Notes under the pieces: model-generated
The model's database searches: none
Seen by the model: only the letters and a program-made list of their open reading frames with translations
Told to the model about the DNA's origin: nothing
Shown here: positions 23,566 through 35,084 of the stretch, piece after piece
Layout: each line of letters starts with the position of its first letter
Position numbering within the stretch: position 1 is the stretch's first letter
Position numbers and translations under genes: made by a program
Source: Bidens hawaiensis
Lineage: Eukaryota; Streptophyta; Magnoliopsida; Asterales; Asteraceae
Direction: 5' to 3'
DNA length: 64,000 nt
Assembly: GCA_021521415.1 (NCBI GenBank)
Contig: JAIQDT010003833.1
Location: 216,678 to 280,677 of the forward strand

Positions 23566-23601
23566 AATTTCGAGGACGAAATTTTTATAACGGGGGGAGA
23601 A
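23564..23601 (+). promoter_or_regulatory. Pre-PPT hairpin and polypurine tract of element C
   Basis: Arms AAAATTTCG and CGAAATTTT around loop AGGA (23,564-23,585) start inside the gag-pol stop codon. The polypurine tract ACGGGGGGAGAA (23,590-23,601) follows and abuts the 3' LTR; it primes plus-strand DNA synthesis. Confidence 0.85.
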
Positions 23602-26600
23602 TGTAACGATTCCGGCAAATTCAGGTATACCCTAGCCGGAATATACTATTTACGTGTTATTTAATATTGATTATATGAGTTATAGCACATTGATACGAAT
23701 ATATATGGTTCACGGTATGAATCATACTCAATTATATAGTGAATCGTATTGGAATTACAATTAACCAATGAACGATTATTGAAACCCGAATGAATCGGGA
23801 ATTACATTATAGACAAAGTGTATAATGTTTAGTGATGTTTACGAAGTATGAATGCTTCGGGATAGGTGAATTATAGCACAGAAAAAGGATTTCGATTTAA
23901 TGGTACGCCGGTACGCTAAACGAAACCTTTAACACCAAATCAAGCAAGAGACGATCCATCAAGCCGAAAAAGATGCGTAATTATTAATAATATGATGTTT
24001 TAATGTCATGGTTTAAGTTTTTAAAGTTTTTAAATCAGTTTTATATAAATTTTACTTTAAACCGAAAAACGACCATTTTAATTTCGTTTCAAGCCGAATT
24101 ACGAGTTTAAACGAGAAACGAACTGAACCAGATTATCCAAAACATTATCCAGATTACAAAAATCGGAATGTGTGGCCTAGAATGAATGTGTGGGCCCCAC
24201 CCCACACATAATGTAGACCGATCGGTCTTGTTATGCATACACACATTTCATTTTTTCTTTTTTTCATCAAAACTCTCCCAAAAATCCTTTCATATCTTTC
24301 AAGTATACAACCAAGATCATCACTTTAACCAAGATTTGAAGGTAAAATACATGATTTAAGGCTTTAATCTTATTCCTAATTCTACAATATTGAGAAAAGG
24401 AGGTTTCATGTGAAAAATGGGTGAAAACCCGAGATGAAACCGATTCTCGTGTGATCAAGGGATGTATACAAGTTATACAAAGGATCTTGATCCAAGTGAG
24501 TAGTTAAAAGTGTTTAGAATGAATTTTTACGGTTGAAATCTTGTCAAATGAGTTTTCCATGTGAAAGACGGGTGAAAACCCGAGATGAAATCGACTCTTG
24601 CATGAACAAGAGATGTATACATGTTATACAAAGGATCTTGGTCCAAGAAATGAGTAAAAAGAGTCGAGAACGGATTTTTACGGTCAAAATCGTTGTTTTG
24701 AAGTTTTAGCCGACACTAGGAAAGAAATGGCTTGATTGTGGGTATAACTTGCTTGGTGTGGTGTTGATGTGCTTGTAAGTGTTGTATCTAGCGGCTAGCA
24801 AAGGCTAGAAACCGAGATCCTTGCGATCTAAAGCTAGAGAACACAAAATAGTCGGTTTTCGTGTGTTATGAAAAAATGGACAGATTTACGTGTGCTTAGA
24901 GTCGGGTCACGAAATTTCACAGAGATGATCTACACGTGAAAATATGAGATCTGTGAATTTTTGGTAATTTTTGGATAAAAGATGAATATTTGGTGAATTT
25001 AATGCTCGGTTTTGGCCAAAAATAGTGAAAAATAGCAAAACATGATGAAAAATTCCGGAAAATTTAAGATAAGCTTTTTATAACATATAAAAGTCACCCA
25101 CAAAATTTGAGCTCAGTTGGAAAAGTCTAAGTAGGCTTTTCGGTGAAACGAGTTCTAGGGCTTTCTAGCTCGGTTTTGGGTGAAAATGGCTTGAAAAATA
25201 AGTTTTAAATTCTGGAAAAATTCCAGGGAGTTATGAGGATGATAAAGATCATCCCAGAAAAATTTGGGATTTTTCTAAAGTGTTTTGGTATTTTTGATAT
25301 ATTTAGTGTTTTAACAAGATTTAAAAATAGATAAATAAATGTAAATATAGGAAAATAAATCTGGGAAAATTCCAGAAAGTTATGAGGATGATAAAGATCA
25401 TCCCAGAAAAATTTGGGAATTTTCTAAAGTGTTTTTGTATTTTTGATATATTTAGTATTTTAACAAGATTTAAAAATAGATAAATAAATGTAAATGTAGG
25501 AAAATAAATCTGGGAAAATTCCAGAAAGTTATGAGGATGATAAAAATCATCCCAGAAAAATTTGGGAATTTTCTAAAGTGTTTTGGTATTTTTGATATAT
25601 TTAGTATTTTAATAAGATTTAAAAATAGATAAATAAATATAAATATAAGAAAATAAATCTGGAAAATTTTTACAAAATTCCTTTCTGTCAAATTAAGTTT
25701 TGTGCAAAATTTCAAGACCCGAGACTAATCGGGTAATTATTTGTGCTAAAAAGAACATAAAAACAAGTTTTTAAAGCTTAAAACGTGTAAACCGGCAAAG
25801 TTCGCATAAGCGAGCTGACTGGTACATGAAAACTCTAAAAATAGACTATTTCATAAATCTAAGTAAATTAAGTAAAAATAAATCATCCGAAAATAATTCG
25901 GATGATTTGGGTAATTTTACCCGATTTTACCGTTTCCGGCACCGAAATACCGGAAACGGGCCCCGCGGCCAAACGGGGTGTCAAACCGAGCTATAATTTC
26001 ATCATCTTAACTAAATTGACTGTCAAACTCTAAGCAATGTCAATCTGAGTCCTTAGAAGTGTCACGGGGTTAACATTGTCCCCGAATCGAGTACAGTACT
26101 GGGTTAACAATGTTCCCAGATGTACCGATTGCTATGTATTTAAGTTATGGGAATTATATAGTAACGACTAGATATTATATTACAGATCCAGGCACGTAGC
26201 TGTTCCTTATATTACTCACCAACTCACAACAAGGTGAGTTTTCACGAGCCCCTTTTAATGAATTGTTTTAATTATATTTTCCCGGGGCGGAAAACATGTC
26301 TTATTTAAAGTATTTAAGTACATACCGATCGTATGGAAATACTTGTACATTTATATATATATGGACTGATGCATAGAATATATAAAATGTTTATCATTTA
26401 TTATTGTTCTGGGGTAACATAGTTCCCAGGGGTTATTATTGTTCTGGGGTAACATAGTTCCCAGGGGTTATTATTGTTCTGGGGTAACATAGTTCCCAGG
26501 GGTTGTTATTGTTCTGGGGTAACATAGTTCCCAGGGGTTATTATTGTTCTGGGGTAACATAGTTCCCAGAAAGTTATTGGAAATGTTCTGGGGTAACATA

Positions 26601-26982
26601 GTTCCCAGCATGATTATATGGTTAATAAATGATTATTAAAAATGATTTGTCAGTGTTTATTTAAATTAGTGAAACTCACCAACTATTCGTAGTTGACCCG
26701 TTTTCTTTACATGTTTTCTAGGTATGCCCAAGTTGGAATGATTGATATGTGCTTAACTATCTGTGCTACCTGTTGGAAGCTTGCTGCTCTATGTTTTGTA
26801 ATGAATTTATTAATGTTTTATTGGTAATATATGTGTGTAACACCTAGACAGTAACGCAACTCGCAACAATGTAATATGTTATAAATTAATGTAGTGGTAT
26901 TTTCTTTATAAGCAATGCTGTTGATATCAGATGTGTCTGTTGCATCCCGTGTACGTTTCCGCTGCGGTTACGGGGTGTTACA
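23602..26982 (+). repeat. Element C 3' LTR (3,381 bp)
   Basis: It matches the 5' LTR base for base except at two sites found by eye (25,436 and 26,590), and contains the same 149-bp repeats, hairpins and stem-loop series. Confidence 0.95.
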
Positions 26983-26987
26983 ATGTG

Positions 26988-27549
26988 ACTCCTATTAGGT
27001 AACTATGTACAACACATGTTCATAGTCCCAATTTCCAACAAGTTTGTAGGAAATCGGTCATAGGTAGTTTATGATACAAAAACGGTACTATTAGATAACT
27101 ATGCGCATCACCGTGCACATAGTCCCGGTAAATAACCGGTCATAGACCACTTAAATTATGATAATAAATCGTGTAACAATAAATAGTGCACTAAACAACA
27201 AAATTGGAATAAACGAGTGATTGAACACCATTATAAATAACCATAATTCTCATTCATAACAAAATTGGAGATTTAATGAAGTCAATACATTAAATTTAAA
27301 TGAAAAGAACTAAATAAAAGAAGCGTCTTTTGCGTAGCATGTCTTCATAAAGGGTTAGGCTTAGATTTGGGAACCGTTGATGTAACATACTTGTCCTTGA
27401 GTAGCTTGGTCACTTGTGGTCGGTTGGTTGATTGAGATTTGGTTGACTTAAATTGGTTGAATGGGTTGGGGTTGAATTGCTTGGATGGGTTGAGCTTGGA
27501 TTAGTTGAAGTTGATTTACTTGGGCTTGGTAAGCTTGATATTGAGTGGT
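26988..27549 (-). other. Element B internal region downstream of gag
   Basis: Minus-strand sequence after the gag stop; the first part is AT-rich. Around 27,400-27,540 a proline/threonine/serine-rich string continues out of frame from gag. A 60-62 bp imperfect repeat is visible (AACTATG...CATAGTCCC near 27,001 and 27,099). No pol. Confidence 0.5.
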
Positions 27550-28752
27550 TTAAGTTGGGTAGGATTGAATTTGGTTCATGTGTGCGAGCCTTGGGCATGC
27601 ATTGCGAAAATGGCTAGGGTCTCCACAATTGTAACAAGCTCTAATAGTTGAGGGTGCTTGAGTAAACGGTTGAGCATAAGGTAAGGGTTGGGTAAAAGGT
27701 GAGGTAAATGGTTGCATCAAAAGTTGGTTGCGTTCACGACATGTGGTAAAGAGGTGGCCAAATCGATTGCAGTGGGTGCATTGTCGACACTTGAGGTTAG
27801 ACGAATGGTGAAAGTTACACGTATCACATAATGGGTGGGGTCCTGTGTAGGGCTTCTTGGTGGGATGGGTTTGTGATTGGGCCAAGACATAGTTTTGGGA
27901 ATTGGACTTTCTTTTATTGTTGCGGTAGTGGGGAGAGTTGTGCTTGAAGGTTTCGGGATTAGAAGACTCAGGTTTGGGAGATTCGGGCTTGGGTTCTTTG
28001 GTGGGCTCGGATGCAGGCTTATCATTGGGCTTCTTAGAATTTTATCGCGTCAAGGTCCCGGCCTTAACGTGGTTTTCGGTGAGGGTACCGGCTAAGGTGA
28101 TGGCATCATGGTGGGTTTGAGGGTCATGACTTAGGATGGAATCTTGAATTTGAATAGGCAAACCCGAGATGTACTTGTTAACTGAACGTTCAAGGGGAGT
28201 GACCATGTGAGGGATGAGAAGGCTCAGTTTATGGAAAAGATTGGTGTAGATGGCGTCATTTCCACTTTCTTGTTTCAAATTCCAAAATTCCTCTTCTAAC
28301 TTCCGAAGCTCATGCTTCGGGCAAAACTTCTTGAGCATGAGTTTCTTGAGGTCATCCCATAGCAAGGCCATCGCAACCTCAGAGCCAAGCGTGCGCTTCT
28401 CACCGTTCCACCAATTGAGGGCATTCTTCTTGAGCATGCTCCAGGCATAAGTGGTTTTCTTGTCCTCGGGACATTCACAATGGAGGAATATGCTCTCCAT
28501 TTCTTTGAACCATTGGAGGAGAATGGTAGCACCATCGATACCGAAGTATTCGGGCGGGTTGGCACTCTTGAATTGTTTGAGGGGGTAAGCAATTGGGTTC
28601 AGAGTTGTGGATGATGAAGAAGCATTCACAGTTTGCAATTGAGAGATGATTGTTGGGAAGGCTTCCAAGATTCCCTTAGCGATGCGGGATGACATGCTAC
28701 GGCCCGAGTTTCCGGTGCGACTGTTACGGTTGATAAGGCGGGAAGAAGACAT
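27550..28752 (-). pseudogene. Element B gag with one in-frame stop
   Basis: It starts at 28,752 (MSSSRLINRNSRTG), after a run of upstream residues that look untranslated. The capsid domain is well kept (NPPEYFGIDGATILLQWFKEM, ALNWWNGEK, WDDLKKLMLKKFCPKHEL, YISGLPIQIQD). One TAA at 28,042-28,044 interrupts the frame, which then continues through a proline/serine/lysine-rich linker to two zinc knuckles, CTHCNRFGHLFTTC and CYNCGDPSHFRNAC, and stops at 27,550. It is otherwise close to intact, which fits recent use as a particle protein of a non-autonomous family. It is closely related to element A gag. Confidence 0.85.
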
Positions 28753-29501
28753 GCTACAATGACAACACGTGAAAAGTTTATTATGTCTTGGAAAAAAAAA
28801 TTGTATAACTATGTGAAATTTCGAGTTTTGTGAAAATTCATGAGAATACAAAATAAAATTTTAATAACCTTAACTTAGAGTGTTGATGAAATTGATAATT
28901 TGATAAAATATGCATTCTTAACAAAATAAAAAAATTTAGGGAAAAATCTCATCATTGATTTAAGAGTGTGATCGTCATGTGACCACATTTGATACAATGA
29001 GGGTAGTAGATTTGGGTACTTTTGGTGTGATATGCTTTGGCCTAATAAGTTCCACACCCTTACCGAACACTCCAGGAAGGCAACCAGGTCTCGCGGTTGG
29101 TTGAGATTTATGCGCATTGCACTTCCTTATGCTCGCAAGTCTTGGTGTCAAGGGTTCGGTAAACAAGTGTGTCACTCTTACACTTACTACATATCCGTCC
29201 CACGAATCATCCTCAAGGAGAGGGGAGCAAAAAGGTGGGATTTCTTAAAGAATTTCCCGATTAAAAATCGTCTTAGAGTTTTAAAAACAATTTTGAGAGT
29301 GAGGCATAGCCTCGGATTAAGTGTGTGCTTTTGTGTACAAAAATAGTATTAAATCATTAAATAGTATTTAAACTACTGCAATCAATAGTATAGTTCAGGG
29401 TGCAAACACGTAAAGGCATATCACCTATCAGGACCCTAAGCATGCTACTAGGCCGTTATATCTAACCACCTATCTTATAGCCTTCGGCTTTGATACCAAT
29501 C
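28753..29501 (-). other. Element B leader with primer binding site
   Basis: The minus-strand primer site TTGGTATCAAAGCC (29,500-29,487) lies one base from the LTR and matches the initiator-Met tRNA complement with slight changes. The block 29,017-29,215 is conserved with the element A leader (3,357-3,535). Short ORFs on both strands here are not supported. Confidence 0.8.
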
Positions 29502-31458
29502 TGTCACACCCCGACCAAAGGCGGAACATGCCGGGGCATAACGTATTGACTGGACAGTAGCTCAGAAGACACTAATTAAAGTGACAATAATTATTTAATT
29601 CATTAATATCAAAACAAGTACACAATTATAATAATCAAAACAAATACATCATATTGATTGTTTGGATAAATATCCTAAGGTAAAACTAATTTCTTCGATC
29701 TTGAACATTGTAAATTACTTGTACCTGTAGCATATATAAAAATAAAGTTTGTCAACACGAATATTGGGGAGAGTACATAAGTTTTAGTTGAGATATATAT
29801 ATAGATAAAACACAATGCATATATAAATGATGAGTATTACAATTCTTATGAAAATGTAAACAGCTAAATAGATGTGGGCCCGTTCTTATTGATACGAAAT
29901 CAAAGTACTTGGATAAATGTATGATCATACTAGATGAGGATAGATGAGGATGAGATACCAACCACCAAACATAAAATAAACAATTAAGCACATAGAGCAT
30001 GCAATAATCACACATAAACATATATTGAATTGTATTATGAATAGATAAGTAAATAAAAATGAGTAATTTAAATAGGGTATACATGTCACCCCCAAAATAT
30101 AAAAGATGGGAAAAAGGGGGTATGTAAACTCACTTTGACGAGTGGAATAACGAATATGAGATGCCTATAAATATTAAGATAGAAACGGTCGAGCTTCTCG
30201 GGATACGTTGTCCAAAGTTCCTAGTTAATATTAATATAATTAATTACTATAAAGATGGATTTAGAATTGATGGGGTTTAAGTACATTGTTTATTTTAATA
30301 TACTATTAGTTTAATTATCACAAGTTTTATTAAATAACATAATCTAGAGGGTAGAAACTATAAAAACACGACACGATATAACGGTTACAAATCGGTTTAA
30401 AAAAAATATTTTGGAGTCTTTTAGAGTTTACACTATTATTAATATTATAATTAATATCACCATTTACGTTAGATTTTTAAAATAAATAAAGTAGATATTG
30501 TATATAATATATATTTTACGAACCACAATTCGAAAAGACAAGAAAACTCAAAGCCGGAGGGTTCGGTTTATCAAGATAACGGTTATTTAGTGATAAATAA
30601 TTGTAATATTATCAAATAATATAATCTAGAAGTAAAATAAAAATAAGAACTTAAAAACGGGTCCAGGGGGTTCGAACCCGCGCCTGGACCAGTTGTAAGT
30701 GTTTTAACCCACATGCACCAGCACTAGGCTAGTGCTAAGACTTGTGAATGATATTAATCAGACAAATATATAAACATATAGTCAAAAGCAAAACCCAGTT
30801 CGAAATAATAAACCCTAGATCTATTTCATTCCAATTGATTAACAATATGTCGATGATGATTAGAATCGGTTTAGGGTTAATGATCCTCAGTTATAAACGA
30901 ACTAGATAGATGTTTTAATTACCAGATTAAGCGACGAATGGGTATGGATTGACAAACTAGGGCTTGCGGCTCAAGCTTGATATCAACCAGGTCCTTGATG
31001 GCTTAGTTGATTGAAATTAAGTTAGGGTTTATTGTCGTGATGATGTAAGGAGTACATGGTATCTTTTAATTGCATCATAGTCGTGTTTATATAGCGTTTT
31101 GAGATCAAGAAAGTCGCGGTTCAAGAGTTAATGATTTAGCTGTCAATTAGTTATTGTTTTCTATAATTATACTGTCGGTTCAACTCGTATAAGGTAAATG
31201 AACAATTTGGTAAAGTCAAATTCGTTGATTATGCCGAGTTTTGCGCAACTAGGAAGAAGGGGGGCTGTCGACGGGGAAGGAAGAGGGGAAAGAGGAAGAA
31301 AAAAAAATGTTAAATATTAATTTCTAAATGGTCTCTGTACTATGGTGGTGGATGTAAAAATTAATGAAAGATGGCTAAGGGTTGTTTTTGTAAAATCTTA
31401 TAACTATAACAATTTAAACGAGTCGGGTTTTCGGGTCCGAAAATTGACGAATGTTACA
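29502..31458 (-). repeat. Element B 5' LTR (1,957 bp)
   Basis: Partner of 11,360-13,318 with the same ends (TGTCACACC...TTACA). It carries the same tRNA-like pair: A box TAGCCTAGTG (minus, 30,731-30,722) and B box GGTTCGAACCC (about 30,678-30,668). Confidence 0.9.
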
Positions 31459-31467
31459 GAAACTTAC

Positions 31468-32557
31468 AGTGAGGACCCTGTCGTAATGGGTCTCGGGATG
31501 AGAGGACCTCTTTCTCTTGGAAGCAGATGACTTGGCTCTAGTAGTTGCAGTCTTGGGCTCGGAACTGGTGGCTGTCTTCAGAGTTTCTATCTTGATGTCT
31601 TGAGGAGTGAGCATACTGTCGATGTCTTCCAGGGAGAACTTGCTAGCAGACTTCTGAGACTTCTTAGCGCCTACGAAAATTCAGTTGACAGATAAGTATT
31701 CTATCTAATATTATTTACTTTGAAATTATTATAATAAACTTACTTGACATATTTGAATCCGAGGAAATCTCACAAAAAGCTTCGATGAAACGGGCTTGAA
31801 AAGTTCTGATTTCGGTATCCAGTGCAAGGAACCGTTTTGTTTTCTCTTCTGTTCCAGGTAGCTTAGCCAATGAAGCGAAGTTCTCAACTGCAAATAAAAA
31901 GAAGACTCAAAGTTAAATTAATCATCAAGGATCCTATAACTTTTAAGGATCAAGGATCCTACCCTTTCTAACCCATTTTGAAGGAAGGTCATCCCCTCCG
32001 GGTATGGAGTCACGTTTCACGAAGAAAAACTGATTCCTTCAAAAGGAATCATTTAAGGTGACTTTCATAATCGGATGGGGTTGTCGACGCTTAGATTTCA
32101 AAATGAATCAGGCAGGACCTTGGGTAGTAAGGGTGTAAAGATGAGACAGCTCTTGAAGGCCGAAGTCAATTTTCTCCTCTTCAATAATTCTTTCAATAGT
32201 GTTGAGGACCCTCCAAATCATAGGCATAACCTGTATGTAGGATATGCCCGTGGAATCGAAGAAGCTTTGTGTAAAAGAGGGAAACGAATAACTGTAGCCG
32301 ATAAGGAAAGGGCAAGCCGGAAAACAAACCCAAGTCTTTGAGTATACGTCGCAACAGATGCTGGATTCGTACGGTCGGAATAGGGTTTTTGGCGGAAACA
32401 AAGAATGAAACTCATCAACTTCTGAATCCGTGAGTTTACAGATTTCAATAGAAGGGTTGGCTATGAGGTTTTGCGGCTCCATCTCCGACAACTCAGAGTC
32501 ATCGGAAGATTGCTCGGAAGGTTTAGAAGGAGGTAAAGAAGATGAAGTGGTAGACAT
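31468..32557 (-). pseudogene. Element D antisense gene, exons 1-3 (TAT extra protein)
   Basis: Exon 1 runs 32,557-31,963 from MSTTSSSLPPSKPSE; it has a conserved-looking block (FPSFTQSFFDSTGISYIQ, then MPMIWRVLNTIERIIEEE) and ends after the motif FFFVKRDSIPGG at a GTAGG donor. Exon 2 is 31,887-31,744, bounded by TTTATTTGCAG and GTAAGT. Exon 3 is 31,670-31,468, bounded by TTTTCGTAG and GTAAGT, and is rich in lysine and serine (a possible nuclear signal, SKRKR). Exon 4 lies at 11,286-10,865. TGA codons at 32,108-32,110 and 32,039-32,041 disable the copy. This gene type occurs antisense near the 3' end of TAT elements; its function is unknown. Confidence 0.78.
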
Positions 32558-32790
32558 TATTATCAAAGAAAATAAGAGAAGAAAGAAAGGATACATGTCG
32601 TGTCGCCTGGATATGTGATTATAAAAGAGATATAGAACGGCATATATAGGCGGTTATGATTATATCAAGGGCTAAATGGTAAATATTTCTGGCGAACCGT
32701 CCCATCATCCAGTTTTCACAGAAGATTCAAATTTCAAAACGCCAGCTGTAAAGCATAAACACCCACCATTTTGGAGACAATTATTAGGAC

Positions 32791-33408
32791 TGATATTTTC
32801 TCTGCTGAGGATATATTATCCTTGAAAATATGTCTGGATCAGTTATCCTCTTGAAGAGCTCCAGAATTATGCCAAAGATCAAGGATGCTCAGAGGTTGGT
32901 ATTATTAACAATTGTTTCACGTGTGTAGGTTATTATTCAACAGAAGTAACGACTTTATGACTTGGTCTACCTTAATTTTCGCTACCAGAAGCTCCTAGCA
33001 CGTGGTCAATGAACGTTGGAGGAGTTGTGAAATAGTGGCGGATAATTAGGACTAGTTGTTAAATGTATTATATTTATAAACATCGAGATATGATCGATTA
33101 GGAACTCACTTGTACACACACTAGAGCAGTATCAATAACTCTCTCTACACACTAGCTTACTCTGTAACATCGATCACAATCTCCAAACACTTGTAACCCT
33201 TTTTCGTGATTAATAAATTGGTGATCGACGAGTTTTCATCACCCGGGGTTTTTTTCTTTTGATCTGAACAAGATCAAAGGGTTTTTCCTCGCAACAAATC
33301 ACGGTGTTCATTTTATTTTCGTTAATATACTCACTGTTATCATTTTAGCACTAGACCTCACTTTACGGATTTGGATACATTATCCTTAGCAGATTTTTAT
33401 CCAAAACA
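32791..33408 (+). repeat. Probable 3' LTR of element D
   Basis: The end TTTTTATCCAAAACA at 33,408 and the start TGATATTTTC at 32,791 give a TG...CA unit of about 618 bp. Inside are a TATA-like TATTTATAAA near 33,072 and an AATAAA near 33,211. The left boundary is a guess because the 5' LTR is outside the window. Confidence 0.5.
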
Positions 33409-35084
33409 ATGATGATAATAAGTGTATTAAGTTTTTTATGGTAAGTTAATATTATTTTAATATATATTTGTATTGTTTTTAGTAAAACAATTTGTTTAGT
33501 AGGAAGTTATACTATAATGTACCTTCCACTTTTTATTTTTAAATGTCATATTTAAATTTATATAGTTTGTTTTTAAAACTTGTTGATATCGATTGATGAT
33601 ACACAAATAACATTGTCGGTATTGGTATCCGCGAGTTGACCGTTAGCGGGAAAAATGGTTGAAAAACAGTCGAAAAATTTATGAATCGTTTGGAAATTTG
33701 TCGTCTAGTTACGTTAGGTTTGAATATAAGGGAATCACGCGCCAAGCACCACACATTTGGGTTGGTTTGACGCATCTAACTATTTAGTATTTACTATTAA
33801 AATAGTTCTTCTCAGCCATACATGTTTAAAGATTGTTAAGTTAATAGTTTATTTTTTATAATATTAGAGGATTGATCGTCCAAGAGGAGGTACATATATA
33901 GTTGTGAATTGGTTGTTTTACTGATATTTTGTTTGACTCTTAATACGTTCTAAAAAAATATATACACACATATAGTGGTATCCGCTACTTAAACATTGAT
34001 GTTGCATATAATTATTGTAACATAAAAATATATTATCGAAATTGTATTAGATAATTTGTTAGAATTTTTTGCTTTTTTGGTTTTGATCATGTTGATAATG
34101 ATTAGTAGCTTTCATAATCCAATAGTAGTAATTACTTGTATGAACTTGAATCAGGATCATGATATATGGGAATCACCTATAAATTAATTTTAAAATAATG
34201 CATACATTATAGACAGCAATTTTGAATTACTATACGTTGCATGTTAAAGGGTTAAACCGTTACTAAAATTTTTTGATGTTACATTAATTGAAAATTTGAA
34301 ATCAGTATATGAAATTAATAATCACCATTTCCAAAAATTAAGATAAATATAACATAATTAAACTTTGTTTTAGAATAGTTCAAGTACAAACTTTAAAGAT
34401 AAGTGAATCGGAAATGTTGGTAACGTTATTCCAGTTTGACCATTTTCATTTGAAAAGTTCATAAGAGTATCTAAAATGTGATACAAGAAATAAGTCAACA
34501 GATTCATCATGATGAATATTGTAGATGTAATTGACCAAGATAGCTGATGTATGTCACTTCACATTGCTTGTTAATAGTACAAATGTAAGTTGTCATCATA
34601 ATAATAGGATTAAAATGATGAAGATTCTCTCATTGAAACCTAAAATAAAGTATGTAGTTATAAACCAACATTACAAAGGGTAAACTAAGTATTTGGTATC
34701 AACGATAAATCAATAATAAGAGGGAATACAACTAATAAACAATGATTATTAACTATACCAAAAATCACTGATGGTAAATAACGCCGACCCAGGAACTTTT
34801 GAAAAATATCATTAACTAGATATGAATCATATCTTCAACAACACAAAACCAATAAATAAAGTAAAAAATATTCGCATATCATCAACATATGGCATACACG
34901 ATAAACATTCAACACCAATGACATAACATAAAAAAAAATAAATTCATTTATACGAATATCAAATGCAAACAGCAGCACCAATAAAACCAAAATGTCAAAG
35001 TGAAATAAAGGATTACCAAAAATAAAGTCATTCAAACTTAAACCCCAAAAAAAATCAACATAGATGCAAAAAAGTTGCAATTAT
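33409..35084. other. AT-rich intergenic stretch, nothing recognised
   Basis: There is no coding similarity, repeat end or RNA gene that I can support. Short ORFs at 33,539-33,775 and 34,835-35,080 have low-complexity, AT-driven composition. Confidence 0.5.

Larger units (their letters stand above)
14131..26982 (+). mobile_element. Element C: complete, very young Tekay-type Ty3/gypsy retrotransposon (12,852 bp)
   Basis: It has two LTRs of 3,381 bp (14,131-17,511 and 23,602-26,982), a perfect target duplication ATGTG (14,126-14,130 and 26,983-26,987), a tRNA-Met primer site, an extra ORF, a continuous gag-pol ORF and a polypurine tract. I found two differences between the LTRs (15,965 versus 25,436; 17,119 versus 26,590). 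All motifs needed for transposition are present, so it may be competent. The C-terminal chromodomain of the integrase places it in the Tekay (Del) lineage. It inserted into the internal region of element B. Confidence 0.95.
11360..31458 (-). mobile_element. Element B: gag-only (non-autonomous) Ty3/gypsy element, interrupted by element C
   Basis: The 5' LTR is at 31,458-29,502, the 3' LTR at 13,318-11,360, with a tRNA-Met primer site, leader and gag between them. Taking out element C (14,131-26,982 plus one duplication copy) leaves about 3.3 kb of internal sequence with gag and no protease, RT or integrase on either strand. This is the structure called TR-GAG in plants; particles and enzymes would have to come from a full relative such as A. 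Flanking pentamers are GAATC (11,355-11,359) and GAAAC (31,459-31,463), a target duplication with one change. It inserted nine bases into an intron of element D's antisense gene. Confidence 0.85.
31459..33408 (+). mobile_element. Element D, second segment: antisense gene exons and 3' LTR
   Basis: It continues the TAT element after insertion of B: antisense exons 3 to 1 (31,468-32,557), then a short spacer and the probable 3' LTR. The AGGATC/GGATCC word signature (for example 31,929-31,958 and 32,811-32,845) and the split intron tie it to 6,054-11,359. Confidence 0.8.

Noticed and set aside
27717..28025. 102-codon minus-strand frame over element B gag
   Set aside because: Different frame from the gag that carries the zinc knuckles; a proline-rich shadow.
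33539..35080. Short AT-rich open frames
   Set aside because: Low complexity, no similarity and no promoter or splice context.
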